From: Candidatus Cloacimonetes bacterium 4572_55
Lineage (GTDB): Bacteria > 4572-55
DNA length: 64,000 bases
Assembly: GCA_002084765.1 (NCBI GenBank)
Contig: NBMB01000028.1
Span: 33,639-97,638 of the forward strand
Direction: 5' to 3'
The position numbers and the translations under genes were made by a program. Position 1 is the first letter of the stretch; each line of letters starts with the position of its first letter. The notes below the pieces were generated by a model that saw only the letters and a list, made by a program, of their open reading frames with translations, had not been told where the DNA came from and made no database searches. Shown one piece after another: positions 35,483-45,500 of this stretch.

Positions 35483-36664
35483 ATGGAACAAGCTGTAATC
35501 ACGAGTGCTTGCCGGACGGCAATCGGTGAGTTTATGGGCACACTGGCACCAAAAAAAGCTACGGAATTGGGCGCAATAGCGATCAAAGAGGCGGTCAAGA
35601 GAGCGGGTATCGATCCCGATCTGATCGATGAAGTTATTATGGGGCAGGTTGTCCAGGCAGGCGCGGGTCAGGCACCCGCGAGACAAGCATCGATTCATGC
35701 GGGCATCCCTCCAAAAGCGGGCGCAATGACGATCAACAAGGTATGCGGCTCGGGGCTAAAAGCAGTCATGCTCGCGGCTCAAGCGGTGAAATTAGGCGAC
35801 GCTGAGATTATCGTTGCCGGCGGAATGGAGAGTATGAGCAATTGCCCCTTCCTCCTCCAAAATTTGCGAAACGGCGTCAAGTTTGGAAATCAGCCGCTGA
35901 TAGACAGCATGATTGAGGATGGCTTGACTGATAGTTTTGGCAGAGTTCACATGGGAGTTCTGGCTGAAGGCACCGCGGAGAAATGGGGAATCAGTCGGGA
36001 GGATCAGGATCAATACGCTTTGGAAAGTCACCAAAAAGCGGTGAAAGCGCAAGATACTGGTAAATTTGACGCGGAGATCACGCCGGTCGAGATACCTCGT
36101 CGAAGAAAGGATCCGATCATATTCACAAAGGATGAGCGTCCTCGCGCAGACACGACTTTAAAGGTATTGTCGAGGCTGCGTCCCGCGTTCAAGAAAAATG
36201 GATCGGTGACAGCTGGGAGTGCTCCGGGTCTAAACGACGGCGGCTCCGCAGTGATGGTGACGTCCGCGTCAAAAGCACTGGAATTGGGCGTTACCCCGTT
36301 GGTAAAAATTATAGATTATGCAACTGGCGGCATCAATCCGAAGGACCTGTTTGAAGCACCAATTGTCGCGGTCAAAAAATTGATGGCAAGGATGAAAGTC
36401 AACATCGAATATTTTGATCTGATCGAGGCAAATGAGGCGTTTGCTGTGCAGTGTCTGGCAGACGGGAAAGGTCTGGGATGGGACTGGGATCGAGTCAATG
36501 TGCATGGCGGCGCGATTGCGTTGGGTCATCCGATCGGGGCAAGCGGCGCACGGGTATTGACGACCTTGATCTACGCTATGAAAAATCGAGGGGCAAGGAC
36601 TGGTCTTGCCACGCTTTGTTTGGGCGGCGGAAACGCAGTGGCAATGGCTGTTGAAGCGGTTTAG
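35483..36664 (+). CDS. Acetyl-CoA C-acetyltransferase (thiolase)
   Basis: A 393-residue thiolase that condenses two acetyl-CoA to acetoacetyl-CoA or does the reverse. The acylated cysteine is in TINKVCGSGLKAVMLAAQ (about residue 88), the base histidine in HGGAIALGHPIGASGARVL (about 349) and the second cysteine in TLCLGGGNAVAM (about 379). SRLRPAFKKNGSVTAGSAPG is the usual substrate-loop segment. Length matches biosynthetic thiolases. AAAAGGAG lies 8 bases before the ATG. The next gene is aconitase on the same strand after 119 bases containing a strong hairpin, so the two may be transcribed separately. Confidence 0.95.
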   Translation: MEQAVITSACRTAIGEFMGTLAPKKATELGAIAIKEAVKRAGIDPDLIDEVIMGQVVQAGAGQAPARQASIHAGIPPKAGAMTINKVCGSGLKAVMLAAQAVKLGDAEIIVAGGMESMSNCPFLLQNLRNGVKFGNQPLIDSMIEDGLTDSFGRVHMGVLAEGTAEKWGISREDQDQYALESHQKAVKAQDTGKFDAEITPVEIPRRRKDPIIFTKDERPRADTTLKVLSRLRPAFKKNGSVTAGSAPGLNDGGSAVMVTSASKALELGVTPLVKIIDYATGGINPKDLFEAPIVAVKKLMARMKVNIEYFDLIEANEAFAVQCLADGKGLGWDWDRVNVHGGAIALGHPIGASGARVLTTLIYAMKNRGARTGLATLCLGGGNAVAMAVEAV

Positions 36665-36673
36665 AGACGCGTC

Positions 36674-36712
36674 TTTATCGGGTTCAAGCCAAAGAGGTTT
36701 GGACCCGATAAA
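36674..36712 (+). terminator. 17-bp hairpin after thiolase (no T-tract)
   Basis: TTTATCGGGTTCAAGCC (36674-36690) pairs with GGTTTGGACCCGATAAA (36696-36712) around AAAGA, seventeen pairs with two G-U wobbles, nine bases after the thiolase stop. It is followed by an A-run, not a T-run, on the coding strand, so it may end or stabilise the transcript by a non-standard route. Confidence 0.5.
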
Positions 36713-36783
36713 AAAAATTCTCGATCAATGTGCAAAAATATGAAAAATGTAAGTAATTTAAGTAATGTTAAGGAGATATGTTT

Positions 36784-39048
36784 ATGGCTGAAATGATCAA
36801 AAAACTATATGAATCTTTCAAAGAAAAACATGGCGTCGCTCGCAAGCGGCTGAGTCGCCCACTGACGCTTGCGGAGAAAATCCTCTGGGCGCATTTCGAC
36901 GATATAGATAATCAGGCGTATGAGCGGGGGAAAAGCTATCTGACTCTGCGTCCCGATCGAGTGGCGATGCAGGACGCGACCGCGCAAATGGCTCTATTGC
37001 AATTCATATTAGCGGGAAAAGAGCGGGTCGCGGTTTCGACGACTGTGCATTGCGACCATCTGATTCGGGCGCAGACCGGCGCGACCCCTGACTTGAAAAA
37101 TGCGCTGGACGAAAATTCGGAGGTCTATAAATTTCTGCAAGATATGTCCTATAAATACGGCATCGGCTTTTGGAAACCAGGCGCGGGGATCATCCATCAA
37201 GTGGTTCTGGAGAACTACGCTGCGCCCGGAATGTTGATGATCGGCACAGATTCTCATACGCCAAACGCTGGCGGATTGGGTATGCTCGCGATCGGCGTAG
37301 GTGGAGCAGACGCTGTGGACGCTATGGTCGGATTTCCATGGGAAGCACTTTGTCCCCAGCTCGTCGGTATTCGTCTGACAGGGAAATTAAATGGATGGGC
37401 GTCGCCAAAAGATGTGATTCTCAAGCTGTTAGGAATCCTGACGGTGAAAGGCGGGACAAATAAAATTATCGAATATTTCGGTCCAGGTGCTGAGTCGATC
37501 AGCTGCACCGGAAAGGCGACGATTACGAATATGGGCGCGGAGTTGGGCGCGACCACGTCGGTTTTTCCTTTTGACCAACGTATGGGAAATTATCTGAAAG
37601 CGACTCGCCGGTCCGATATAGCGGATCTGGCTCAGGCGCACATTCAAGAGCTGACTCCAGATCCCGAAGTAATTATCAACCCGCAGGATTTTTATGATCA
37701 GACGATCGAGATCAATCTGTCGGAATTGGAGCCGCATGTTGTGGGACCGCATACGCCTGACCTGGCTCGTCCCATATCCCAACTGAAAGCAGATGCAAAA
37801 AAAGAAGGCTATCCGCTGGAATTGACCGCGGGATTGATCGGAAGCTGCACCAATTCCTCTTATGAGGATATGGGTCGGTCGGCTCATGTGGCGAAACAGG
37901 CGGCGGAACTGGGGTTAAAGGTAAAAAGCCTATTTCTGGTGACGCCCGGATCGGATCAAGTTTATCAGACCATTCGCAGGGATGGGCAGTTGGAAGCCTT
38001 GTCCGCTATCGGCGCGAATGTGTTGGCAAACGCTTGCGGTCCCTGCATCGGTCAGTGGAATCGGGAGGATATCACGGAGGGATATCACAACTCAATCTTG
38101 ACCTCCTATAACCGAAATTTTCGTAAGCGAAACGACGGCAATAGCGGGACATTGGCGTTTATCAGCAGCCCAGAAATCGTGACAGCAATGGCACTTTCGG
38201 GTCGGTTGGATTTTAATCCGCTGACCGACAGCCTGACCACGCCCGAAGGGAAAAGTATGTGTCTAAAACCGCCTACGGCTCCGGAATTGCCTGAACAGAA
38301 TTTTGAATTCGACAACAGCGGGTACATTGTTCCGGCGGCAAGCGGCGACGAGGCAAGTCACATCGAGTTGAACGTCGGATCGGATAGCAAACGGATCCAA
38401 TTGCTAACGCCGTTTGCATCGTGGGACGGCAAGGACTATACGGATATGCCGGTCTTGCTCAAGGCGAAGGGGAAATGCACCACAGACCATATCTCCGCAG
38501 CGGGCCCGTGGCTCCGATTCCGTGGGCATTTGGACAATATCAGCGACAACATGTTTATCGGCGCGGTGAACGCTTTTACAGAGGATACGGGAATGGGTAA
38601 AGACCAGATAGACGGATCGACTAAAAAATTCCCGGAAATTGCCCGAAATTATAAAAGCCAAGGCATAGGATGGGTGGTCTTTGGAGATGAAAATTATGGC
38701 GAGGGAAGCAGCCGGGAACACGCGGCTATGAGTCCCCGTCACCTGGGAGCAAAGGCGGTCGTCACACGCAGTTTTGCCCGCATCCATGAAACAAATCTGA
38801 AAAAACAAGGCGTCCTGCCTCTCTGTTTTACAGATCCATTGGATTATGATCTGGTGAAAGAAAATGATCGGGTGAGCATTGTCGGCTTGAGATATCTGGC
38901 ACCGGGGAAGGAGCTCAAGGTGATTCTTAAGCGAGATAACGGAGAAGAAAATCAGTTTATGGTGAAGCATACGCTGACCGAGGAACAGATCGAATGGTTC
39001 AAGAGCGGTTCTGCCTTGAATAACGTTCGCAAGCGGCTGACCTCCTGA
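36784..39048 (+). CDS. acn: Aconitate hydratase (mitochondrial-type)
   Basis: Aconitase isomerises citrate to isocitrate in the TCA cycle using a [4Fe-4S] cluster. The 754-residue protein is of the mitochondrial type rather than the longer AcnA/IRP type. Cluster cysteines are in [20 protein letters not shown] and [22 protein letters not shown] and [20 protein letters not shown] bind substrate. The swivel domain starts after a linker with [20 protein letters not shown] and contains [20 protein letters not shown]. The start at 36784 is preferred because AAGGAG (36770-36775) is 8 bases upstream; the ATG two codons earlier is only 2 bases from it. A bidirectional terminator follows at 39177. Confidence 0.96.
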   Translation: MAEMIKKLYESFKEKHGVARKRLSRPLTLAEKILWAHFDDIDNQAYERGKSYLTLRPDRVAMQDATAQMALLQFILAGKERVAVSTTVHCDHLIRAQTGATPDLKNALDENSEVYKFLQDMSYKYGIGFWKPGAGIIHQVVLENYAAPGMLMIGTDSHTPNAGGLGMLAIGVGGADAVDAMVGFPWEALCPQLVGIRLTGKLNGWASPKDVILKLLGILTVKGGTNKIIEYFGPGAESISCTGKATITNMGAELGATTSVFPFDQRMGNYLKATRRSDIADLAQAHIQELTPDPEVIINPQDFYDQTIEINLSELEPHVVGPHTPDLARPISQLKADAKKEGYPLELTAGLIGSCTNSSYEDMGRSAHVAKQAAELGLKVKSLFLVTPGSDQVYQTIRRDGQLEALSAIGANVLANACGPCIGQWNREDITEGYHNSILTSYNRNFRKRNDGNSGTLAFISSPEIVTAMALSGRLDFNPLTDSLTTPEGKSMCLKPPTAPELPEQNFEFDNSGYIVPAASGDEASHIELNVGSDSKRIQLLTPFASWDGKDYTDMPVLLKAKGKCTTDHISAAGPWLRFRGHLDNISDNMFIGAVNAFTEDTGMGKDQIDGSTKKFPEIARNYKSQGIGWVVFGDENYGEGSSREHAAMSPRHLGAKAVVTRSFARIHETNLKKQGVLPLCFTDPLDYDLVKENDRVSIVGLRYLAPGKELKVILKRDNGEENQFMVKHTLTEEQIEWFKSGSALNNVRKRLTS

Positions 39049-39176
39049 TCGAAATGAATGATTTTCAGCCAATATTACCAGCCGCATCGATAATTTTGCC
39101 ATATCGAAAGTCGAGAGAACTATAAAATTATTAGCGGAAAATAAGTGTTCATAATCATTAAGGCGATTCATATAAC

Positions 39177-39221
39177 AAAAAGCCTCGGTTCTTGTCCTGC
39201 GACAGAACCGAGGCTTTTTTT
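39177..39221. terminator. Strong bidirectional intrinsic terminator
   Basis: AAAAAGCCTCGGTTC pairs perfectly with GAACCGAGGCTTTTT, with an inner TGTC/GACA stem capped by CTGC. A-run before and T-run after make it work on both strands. It separates the convergent aconitase (+) and FecR-like (-) genes. Confidence 0.93.
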
Positions 39222-39240
39222 GGTAAGTCATGGTATTGAG

Positions 39241-40221
39241 TTAAGGATTTTGTGGAATTGGAGGCGCGGGAAGTTCGCTCAGCGATGAGGTCGATGGGGT
39301 TGGATCTGGCCTAAATATCGCGATAACGACTCCGCTGGTAACCAATCCGCCCCCAGCGAGGAACCATTTGCTTCCGACCATACGGCTGAACCAGCTCTTT
39401 GATGATGGTCCGCTCACTTTCGGGATATTCATTCGTTTCAGCGGGTCCGTTGTCCGATTTGGCTGGTTGACTTGCGCTATATTAGACTGGGGTTTTACAA
39501 TCGAGCCCTCTTTTTGCTTTTGCGAAGCGGGAACCACTGCTATTGGTTCATTGACGCCCTTGAATTGAGAACGAGGCTTCTGAACTGGAGTCATAGGGAC
39601 GACAGAGGACACCGACGCCAGGTCCGCTGAGTCGAAACGGCGAGTTTGATGTGCCGTTAACTTGGTAGACCTGGGGTCTGGGATAGCTTGCCCCGGCAAT
39701 ATCAATGTAGATTGACCCGCGGAGATTTTCTTAGTGATAAGACCGTGATAATAGCTGCACACTGCCACATCGCCGCTCATCACCTGCACCACGACCTCGT
39801 CTTCATCATTGACGCTCACATTGTATTTTGCCTGATTTGCGGTGATTGTCAATCCCAACAACTCGGTTTTGACTGGATGTGTAACCTGATAGGTAGCGTC
39901 CTTGATGTTAAACCACGTTCCGCTCTCCGCGGGCAACCGCACCTCTTGTTTCCCAGCGAGATGGACTGCGTCATTTTGCGGAGTCCGCAGAGTGACCTCA
40001 ATTTGATCATTCAGGAGCTTCACCACGTCGCCGGGGAAAAGCAGTTGCGACAACTCATTCGTGGACTTGATTTCGATCTTTTGAAAATTGCGCTGCACAA
40101 CGACTTGACGAACCAAAGCCGGGTCGTTGATCTTCACGATCTGATACGCTCCCATTTGGGCGTGGCTCGAACTGGCGCACAGAAGAAGCATAATAATAGC
40201 AAGCGATAATTTTTTAAGCAT
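39241..40221 (-). CDS. Exported FecR-like protein with a C-terminal membrane segment
   Basis: A 326-residue protein of uncertain role. A signal peptide (KLSLAIIMLLLCASSSHA) precedes a beta-rich region of about 190 residues: LSQLLFPGDVVKLLNDQIEV and VVVQVMSGDVAVCSYYHGLI, then KKISAGQSTLILPGQAI. The SGDV...V...KI..GQS pattern resembles a FecR domain, which in other systems senses a periplasmic signal. A proline/serine-rich linker follows (about 200-275) and then one hydrophobic helix (WFLAGGGLVTSGVVIAIF, near 285-305) and a short proline-rich tail. It is the last gene of the leftward run containing both giant secreted proteins, 117 bases after the TSP3 giant, and may belong to the same unit. 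Sequence alone does not establish the function. Confidence 0.7.
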   Translation of the reverse strand: MLKKLSLAIIMLLLCASSSHAQMGAYQIVKINDPALVRQVVVQRNFQKIEIKSTNELSQLLFPGDVVKLLNDQIEVTLRTPQNDAVHLAGKQEVRLPAESGTWFNIKDATYQVTHPVKTELLGLTITANQAKYNVSVNDEDEVVVQVMSGDVAVCSYYHGLITKKISAGQSTLILPGQAIPDPRSTKLTAHQTRRFDSADLASVSSVVPMTPVQKPRSQFKGVNEPIAVVPASQKQKEGSIVKPQSNIAQVNQPNRTTDPLKRMNIPKVSGPSSKSWFSRMVGSKWFLAGGGLVTSGVVIAIFRPDPTPSTSSLSELPAPPIPQNP

Positions 40222-40269
40222 GAGAATTTCCTTTTTTTTTAGTTATTCGATCTAATTATTTGATCTATG

Positions 40270-40317
40270 GCCCGCTGAGTTTTATATAGAAATTTTACTA
40301 TATAAAATTCAGCGGGC
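40270..40317 (-). terminator. 20-bp hairpin after the TSP3 giant (no T-tract)
   Basis: GCCCGCTGAGTTTTATATAG (40270-40289) pairs with CTATATAAAATTCAGCGGGC (40298-40317), twenty pairs with one G-U wobble, around AAATTTTA. It lies 21 bases past the giant gene stop. The outer half is G-C rich and there is no T-run after it on the coding strand. Confidence 0.6.
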
Positions 40318-40338
40318 AAGTTGTTAAAAATTAAGAAT

Positions 40339-42585
40339 CTACCGTAATAAAGTCATACGGCGTTTTTGGACATGTACCGGGGTTCCATCTCCGATTTCCA
40401 GCGCGTAGATATAAACGCCACTGCCGACCTGACCACCCTGATCGTTTGTTCCATCCCAAGTTATGGCATAGCTCCCTTTGCTCTGAGTCTCGTTGACCAA
40501 TGTCTTGACCAATCTGCCGCCAATCGAATAGATTGTCAGCCGGACTTGCGAGGATTGAGGGAGCGCGTACGTCATCCTGGTGGAGGGATTAAACGGATTC
40601 GGATAGTTTTGAGACAGCTGGTAATCGGACGGCGTCATACTTTGCGTCAATTCCTCTCTGTCTCCCACCACCACGCGCAATTCATGCGACGTCTTGGATG
40701 GGACAAAGCGATACGAACTCGTTTGCGTCATGTCGATATATTCCGAAGTTCGGTCGTTGATCAGATAGACAACCTGATCGTCAGGAAGCGCGGCTTCGAT
40801 CTCCCAAGACAAGAGTGCCTCGTCTCCGGACTGGCTCTGAATTTCCATAGTCCATAAGCTCTGATCATCCGAAGCTGTCCGAATATCCATAGCTTGGTCG
40901 CGGTTAAAGCAGAGACGACTCTTTGCCTGGATCAGCGGCGGCTTGGTCGCTTTCGCTGCGTGATGATCAAAAGTGGAATTCGATACGCCGAAATAGTTGC
41001 GCCGATCCGATCCGTCGGAAGTCAGCAGATTTACACGAATCAGCCAATCGAATTGGTCGCTGGAAAAGAGGGTTCCAGAGGTCCCATAAGACTCTCTCGG
41101 CGGAATACGAAGTTGGACAACCTGTTCCGAGTTATTAAATATCGCGTATCCTTGCCACGGTTCGAGTTTGTTTTCTGGGATAAAATCACCCTCAAATCGC
41201 TGCGGCATTTCCAACATGAGAGCGTCGGGTCCGGAATATTCCACCGCGCTATTCCAACTGACTGTGAACCAATAGGGATTGCCGACAAAGTTCCATCCCG
41301 GAGACAGGTCTATAGTCGTCTCGTTCACGGAAGTCGTTGTCATGCCCGATCCAAAATCCAGATGGACTGGGTCTCGGCTGATCATCCAATATGCCTTGCT
41401 CGATTGCAACCGATTAAAAGCGGAGTATTCCCTGAAACTCTGAGTCTGAGCATTGTAATCATACAGCCGCCAGTAGCGATTATCATACCCGTCGTACGCG
41501 TCAAACAGAGGACTCAACACGGTCTCGACAAGGTCGTTATCCAGGTTATACGGGATCGAGAAGAGGTGATAATCGGCTTGATTTTCACCGCCCTGATAGT
41601 CGCATTGGGTCTGGGTGCTATTTGCGGGAATCGTCACAGCAAGCTGAGTCGGACCCCCATCTGATACTATAGTAGACGCGCTGTTGCCATTTTCATCCTC
41701 GGCGGTCATATAATATTCTAATCCCTTGATTGTGATCACGTGACCAGAGATTTGCCATTTGACGCGCACTGCGCCATTATTCTCCTCTTCCCAGAAAGAA
41801 GGCGAGAGAGATTGATAATCCACCTGGTCTGGCTGGCGATAATAGAGCGTAGCGGAAACCACGCGGCTCATATTGTCAGTGAGTTCTGCGTCAATTTCGG
41901 TCTGCTCTCCGAGAACTGCGGTCAGTTGATCTTCATGCTGGATCTGTGGAGGCTCTTGATCGTCGCATAGGTCTCCTACGCCGTCGCCGTCGCTGTCCGT
42001 TTGATCTGGATTGAACGCGTCAGGGCAATTGTCGCACCCATCCGGTACGCTATCGCTGTCGCTATCAATCTGGTCGTCGGATCCGGGGCAGACATCGCAC
42101 GTGTCGCCGATCTCGTCACTATCACTGTCGGATTGATCTGGATTGAACGCGTCAGGGCAGTTGTCGCAGACATCCCCAACCGAGTCGTTATCGCTATCCA
42201 GTTGATCCTGGTTGAAAGAATCCGGGCAATTGTCGCACGCATCTCCAATCAAGTCACCATCCACGTCGGATTGATCGCTATTGGCAGTATCTGGGCAGTT
42301 GTCGATATCGCTGCATACGCCGTCGTTGTCCGCATCTTCGCACTCGTCGCACGCGTCGCCGATACCGTCATTGTCCACATCCGCCTGATCGGGGTTCTCG
42401 ATCGACGGGCAATTATCCACGTCGCCGCAAATGAGGTCGCCGTCCATGTCGTTCATGGGATCCAGAGGGCAGTTGTCGCACACGTCGCCTAGTCCATCGT
42501 TATCGCTATCAAGCTGATCGGGATTTTCGATTGATGGGCAGTTATCCACGTCGCCGCATACGTCGTCATTGTCCATGTCGTTCAT
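40339..42585 (-). pseudogene. C-terminal, out-of-frame part of the TSP3-repeat giant
   Basis: This frame continues the same protein as 42566-48127 after a frameshift at about 42586. It starts with six more thrombospondin type 3 repeats of the DNCPDAFNPDQSDSD type, then a beta domain of about 130 residues (ELTDNMSRVVSATLYYRQ), a long 'gWNfvGnPyW' region (LSPGWNFVGNPYWFTVSW) and a C-terminal sorting-type domain (LSQNYPNPFNPSTRMTYALP, GGRLVKTLVNETQSKGSY, GSGVYIYALEI). An ATG exists at 42585 but it would make a product without a signal peptide. Unless a frameshift is corrected in vivo, the sorting domain is therefore separated from the exported half. The repeat array makes assembly error a real alternative. 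Confidence 0.75.
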
Positions 42586-45500
42586 GATTATCGCTATCAA
42601 GCTGATCGGGATTCTCGATTGACGGGCAGTTGTCCATATAACCGCAGATTTCGTCATAGTCTGGATCGTTGCAGACATCGCAGACATCGCCGTAACCATC
42701 TCCGTCCTCGTCGAGCTGGCTCGCATTCGAGGTCGTAGGACAGTTATCCAGATTTCCGCACACGCCGTCGTTGTCCAGATCATTATGCGGGTCATCCGGG
42801 CAGTCGTCGCACGCATCGCCAAGACCGTCGTTATCCGCGTCGGCTTGATCCGGGTTGTAATCATTTCGGCAATTGTCGTCATAGAGACATGCTCCGTCGC
42901 CGTCCATATCCAGGCAGGAGTCACACGCATCGCCTATCTGGTCTCCGTCAGCGTCAGCCTGATCCGGATTGTATGTGATGGGGCAATTATCGTGGTCTCC
43001 GCATAATCCGTCAAAATCGAGATCGTTGAAGGAATCGTTAGGACACTCGTCGCACACATTTCCCAAACCGTCGTGATCGCTGTCTAACTGATTCGGATTC
43101 GCTATACTGGGGCAGTTGTCCACACTTTCGCAGACCGAATCGCCATCCAAATCTGGGCAGCCGTCGCACGCGTCGCCAATCAGATCGCCGTCCGAGTCGC
43201 TCTGATCCGGATTATAGACTGTGGGGCAGTTGTCATTGTCCCGGCACAGACCGTCCGCGTCCAAATCGTTCAAAGGATCATTGGGGCAGTCGTCGCACGC
43301 GTCGCCTTGACCGTCGTGATCGCTGTCTAACTGATCCGAATTCAGGATACCACGGCAATTGTCGTAATAATCGCAGATCGTATCGCCGTCAATATCCAGG
43401 CAATTATCGCAGACATCGCCCAATCCATCGTCATCGCCGTCAGATTGGTCGGGATTGTACGCGACAGGGCAGTTATCATCATTGCCGCAAATTCCATCAA
43501 AATCAATATCGTTCAACCGGTCGTTGGGGCAATCGTCGCAGACATCGCCGTATCCGTCGTTATCAGAGTCAGCCTGATTTGGGTTCGAGACATTCGGGCA
43601 GTTGTCGAGAAAATCATACCAGCCGTCGTCGTCGCTATCAGGGAAATCTGTCCCGTCTGGATCGCACGCGTCGCCGTAACCGTCGCCATCCTCATCGCTT
43701 TGGATTGGATTATACATAGTAGGGCAGTTATCCACGTCGCCGCACACGTCGTCGAAATCCAAGTCATTGTTCGGATCGTATGGGCAGTCGTCGCACGTAT
43801 CGCCTCTGCCGTCGTTATCGCTGTCTGACTGGTCAGGATTGGAGTGATACGGGCAGTTGTCGAGATAATCATAGACGCCATCATCGTCCTGATCAAAATC
43901 GCCAAGTCCCTCGCACGCGTCGCCGATACCATTGCCATTGCTATCGGACTGATCGGGATTCTGCATGACCGGGCAGTTATCCACGTCGCCACATACGCCG
44001 TCAAAATCGACGTCATTCAACCGATCATTTGGGCAGTCGTCGCACACATCTCCCAATCCATCCTCATCGCTATCGGTTTGATTCGGATTGAAATCATAAG
44101 GACAATTATCGTTTTGATCTTCGCAGACGCCGTCGTAATCCGCGTCGATACATTCGTCGCAGACATCGCCAATATTGTCGCCGTCGATATCAATCTGCGT
44201 CGGGTTGTATACGGCTACGCAATTGTCCTCGTCTCCACAGATACCGTCAAAGTCCAGATCGTTGTTCGGGTCCAAGGGGCAATCGTCGCAGACATCGCCA
44301 ATATTGTCGCCGTCGCTGTCTACCTGGTTCGTATTGGGAGTGTCCGGGCAGTTATCCAGATAGTCGGAAACGCCATCATCATCTTGATCTTGATCCGGAT
44401 CGCCCGGGTTATTTGGGTCATCAGGATCGGGATCGCAGACATCGCCCCAACCGTCGCCGTCGGTATCTGTTTGCGAGGGATTATAGGTATCTGGACAGTT
44501 GTCCTCATGACCGCTTATACCGTCGTCATCCGTATCGTTCAGAGGGTCAAACGGAAAATCGTCGCACAGATCGCCCAAACCGTCGCTATCGCTATCGACT
44601 TGATCCGGGTTATAGAGTGCGGGACAATTATCCGAACTGTTGCCTACGCCGTCGTTATCCGTATCGTTCAGAGGGTCAAACGGAAAATCGTCGCACAGGT
44701 CGCCGAGATCGTCGTTGTCAGAATCCGTTTGATCCGGATTGTAATTATCTGGGCAGTTGTCCGCGTCCGCGCAGATATAATCACCATCAGCGTCGTTCGA
44801 CGCGTCATAAGGGCATGAATCGCACAGATTTCCGATATTGTCGCCGTCGAAATCGCCCTGATCGGGATTGTAATTATCCGGGCAGTTGTCCTCGCTATCG
44901 CACACATCGTCGCCGTCGCTGTCGCCAGCGGGATCATTGGGGCATGGATCGCACACATCGCCCACGCCGTCGTTATCCGTATCGCTCTGATCCGGGTTAT
45001 AGGTCGTGGGGCAGTTATCTTCTTCATTATTCACGCCATCGCCATCAATGTCAGGCATATCGTCGCATACGTCGCCAAGACCGTCGCCATCCTCGTCGGC
45101 TTGACTCGGATTATAAGTATCCGGGCAGTTGTCCGCATCCGCGCAGATGTTGTCATTGTCTGCGTCATTGTAAAAATCATACGGGCATGCGTCGCATGCA
45201 TCGCCCATCCCATCAAGATCATAATCGATCTGATCGGGATTGAAATTATCCGGGCAGTTATCCTCGCTATCGCATACGTCGTCGCCGTCGCTATCGCCAG
45301 CGGAATCGTTGGGGCATGGATCGCACACATCGCCCACGCCGTCGTTATCCATGTCGGCTTGGGTTGGGTTAAAAATGTCGGGGCAATTATCGATATGAGC
45401 ACTTATGCCGTCTCCATCCGCGTCGTCCTGAGGATCGTACGGATAGGGATCGCATACGTCGCCAGTCTCATCGCCATCGCTATTGGCTTGGTCCGAATTC

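Noticed and set aside
38404-39231. Minus-strand frame of 275 codons opposite the 3' end of aconitase
   Set aside because: It overlaps well-conserved aconitase sequence and the terminator, has no family motif and no ribosome binding site.
43844-44818. Long plus-strand open frame of 324 codons opposite the TSP3 repeats (with similar ones at 42785-43828 and 46430-47371)
   Set aside because: They are the antisense of the Asp/Asn-rich repeat codons, rich in I/V/R with no start signals, and follow the repeat period. Antisense of GAC/GAT-rich DNA lacks stops by composition.
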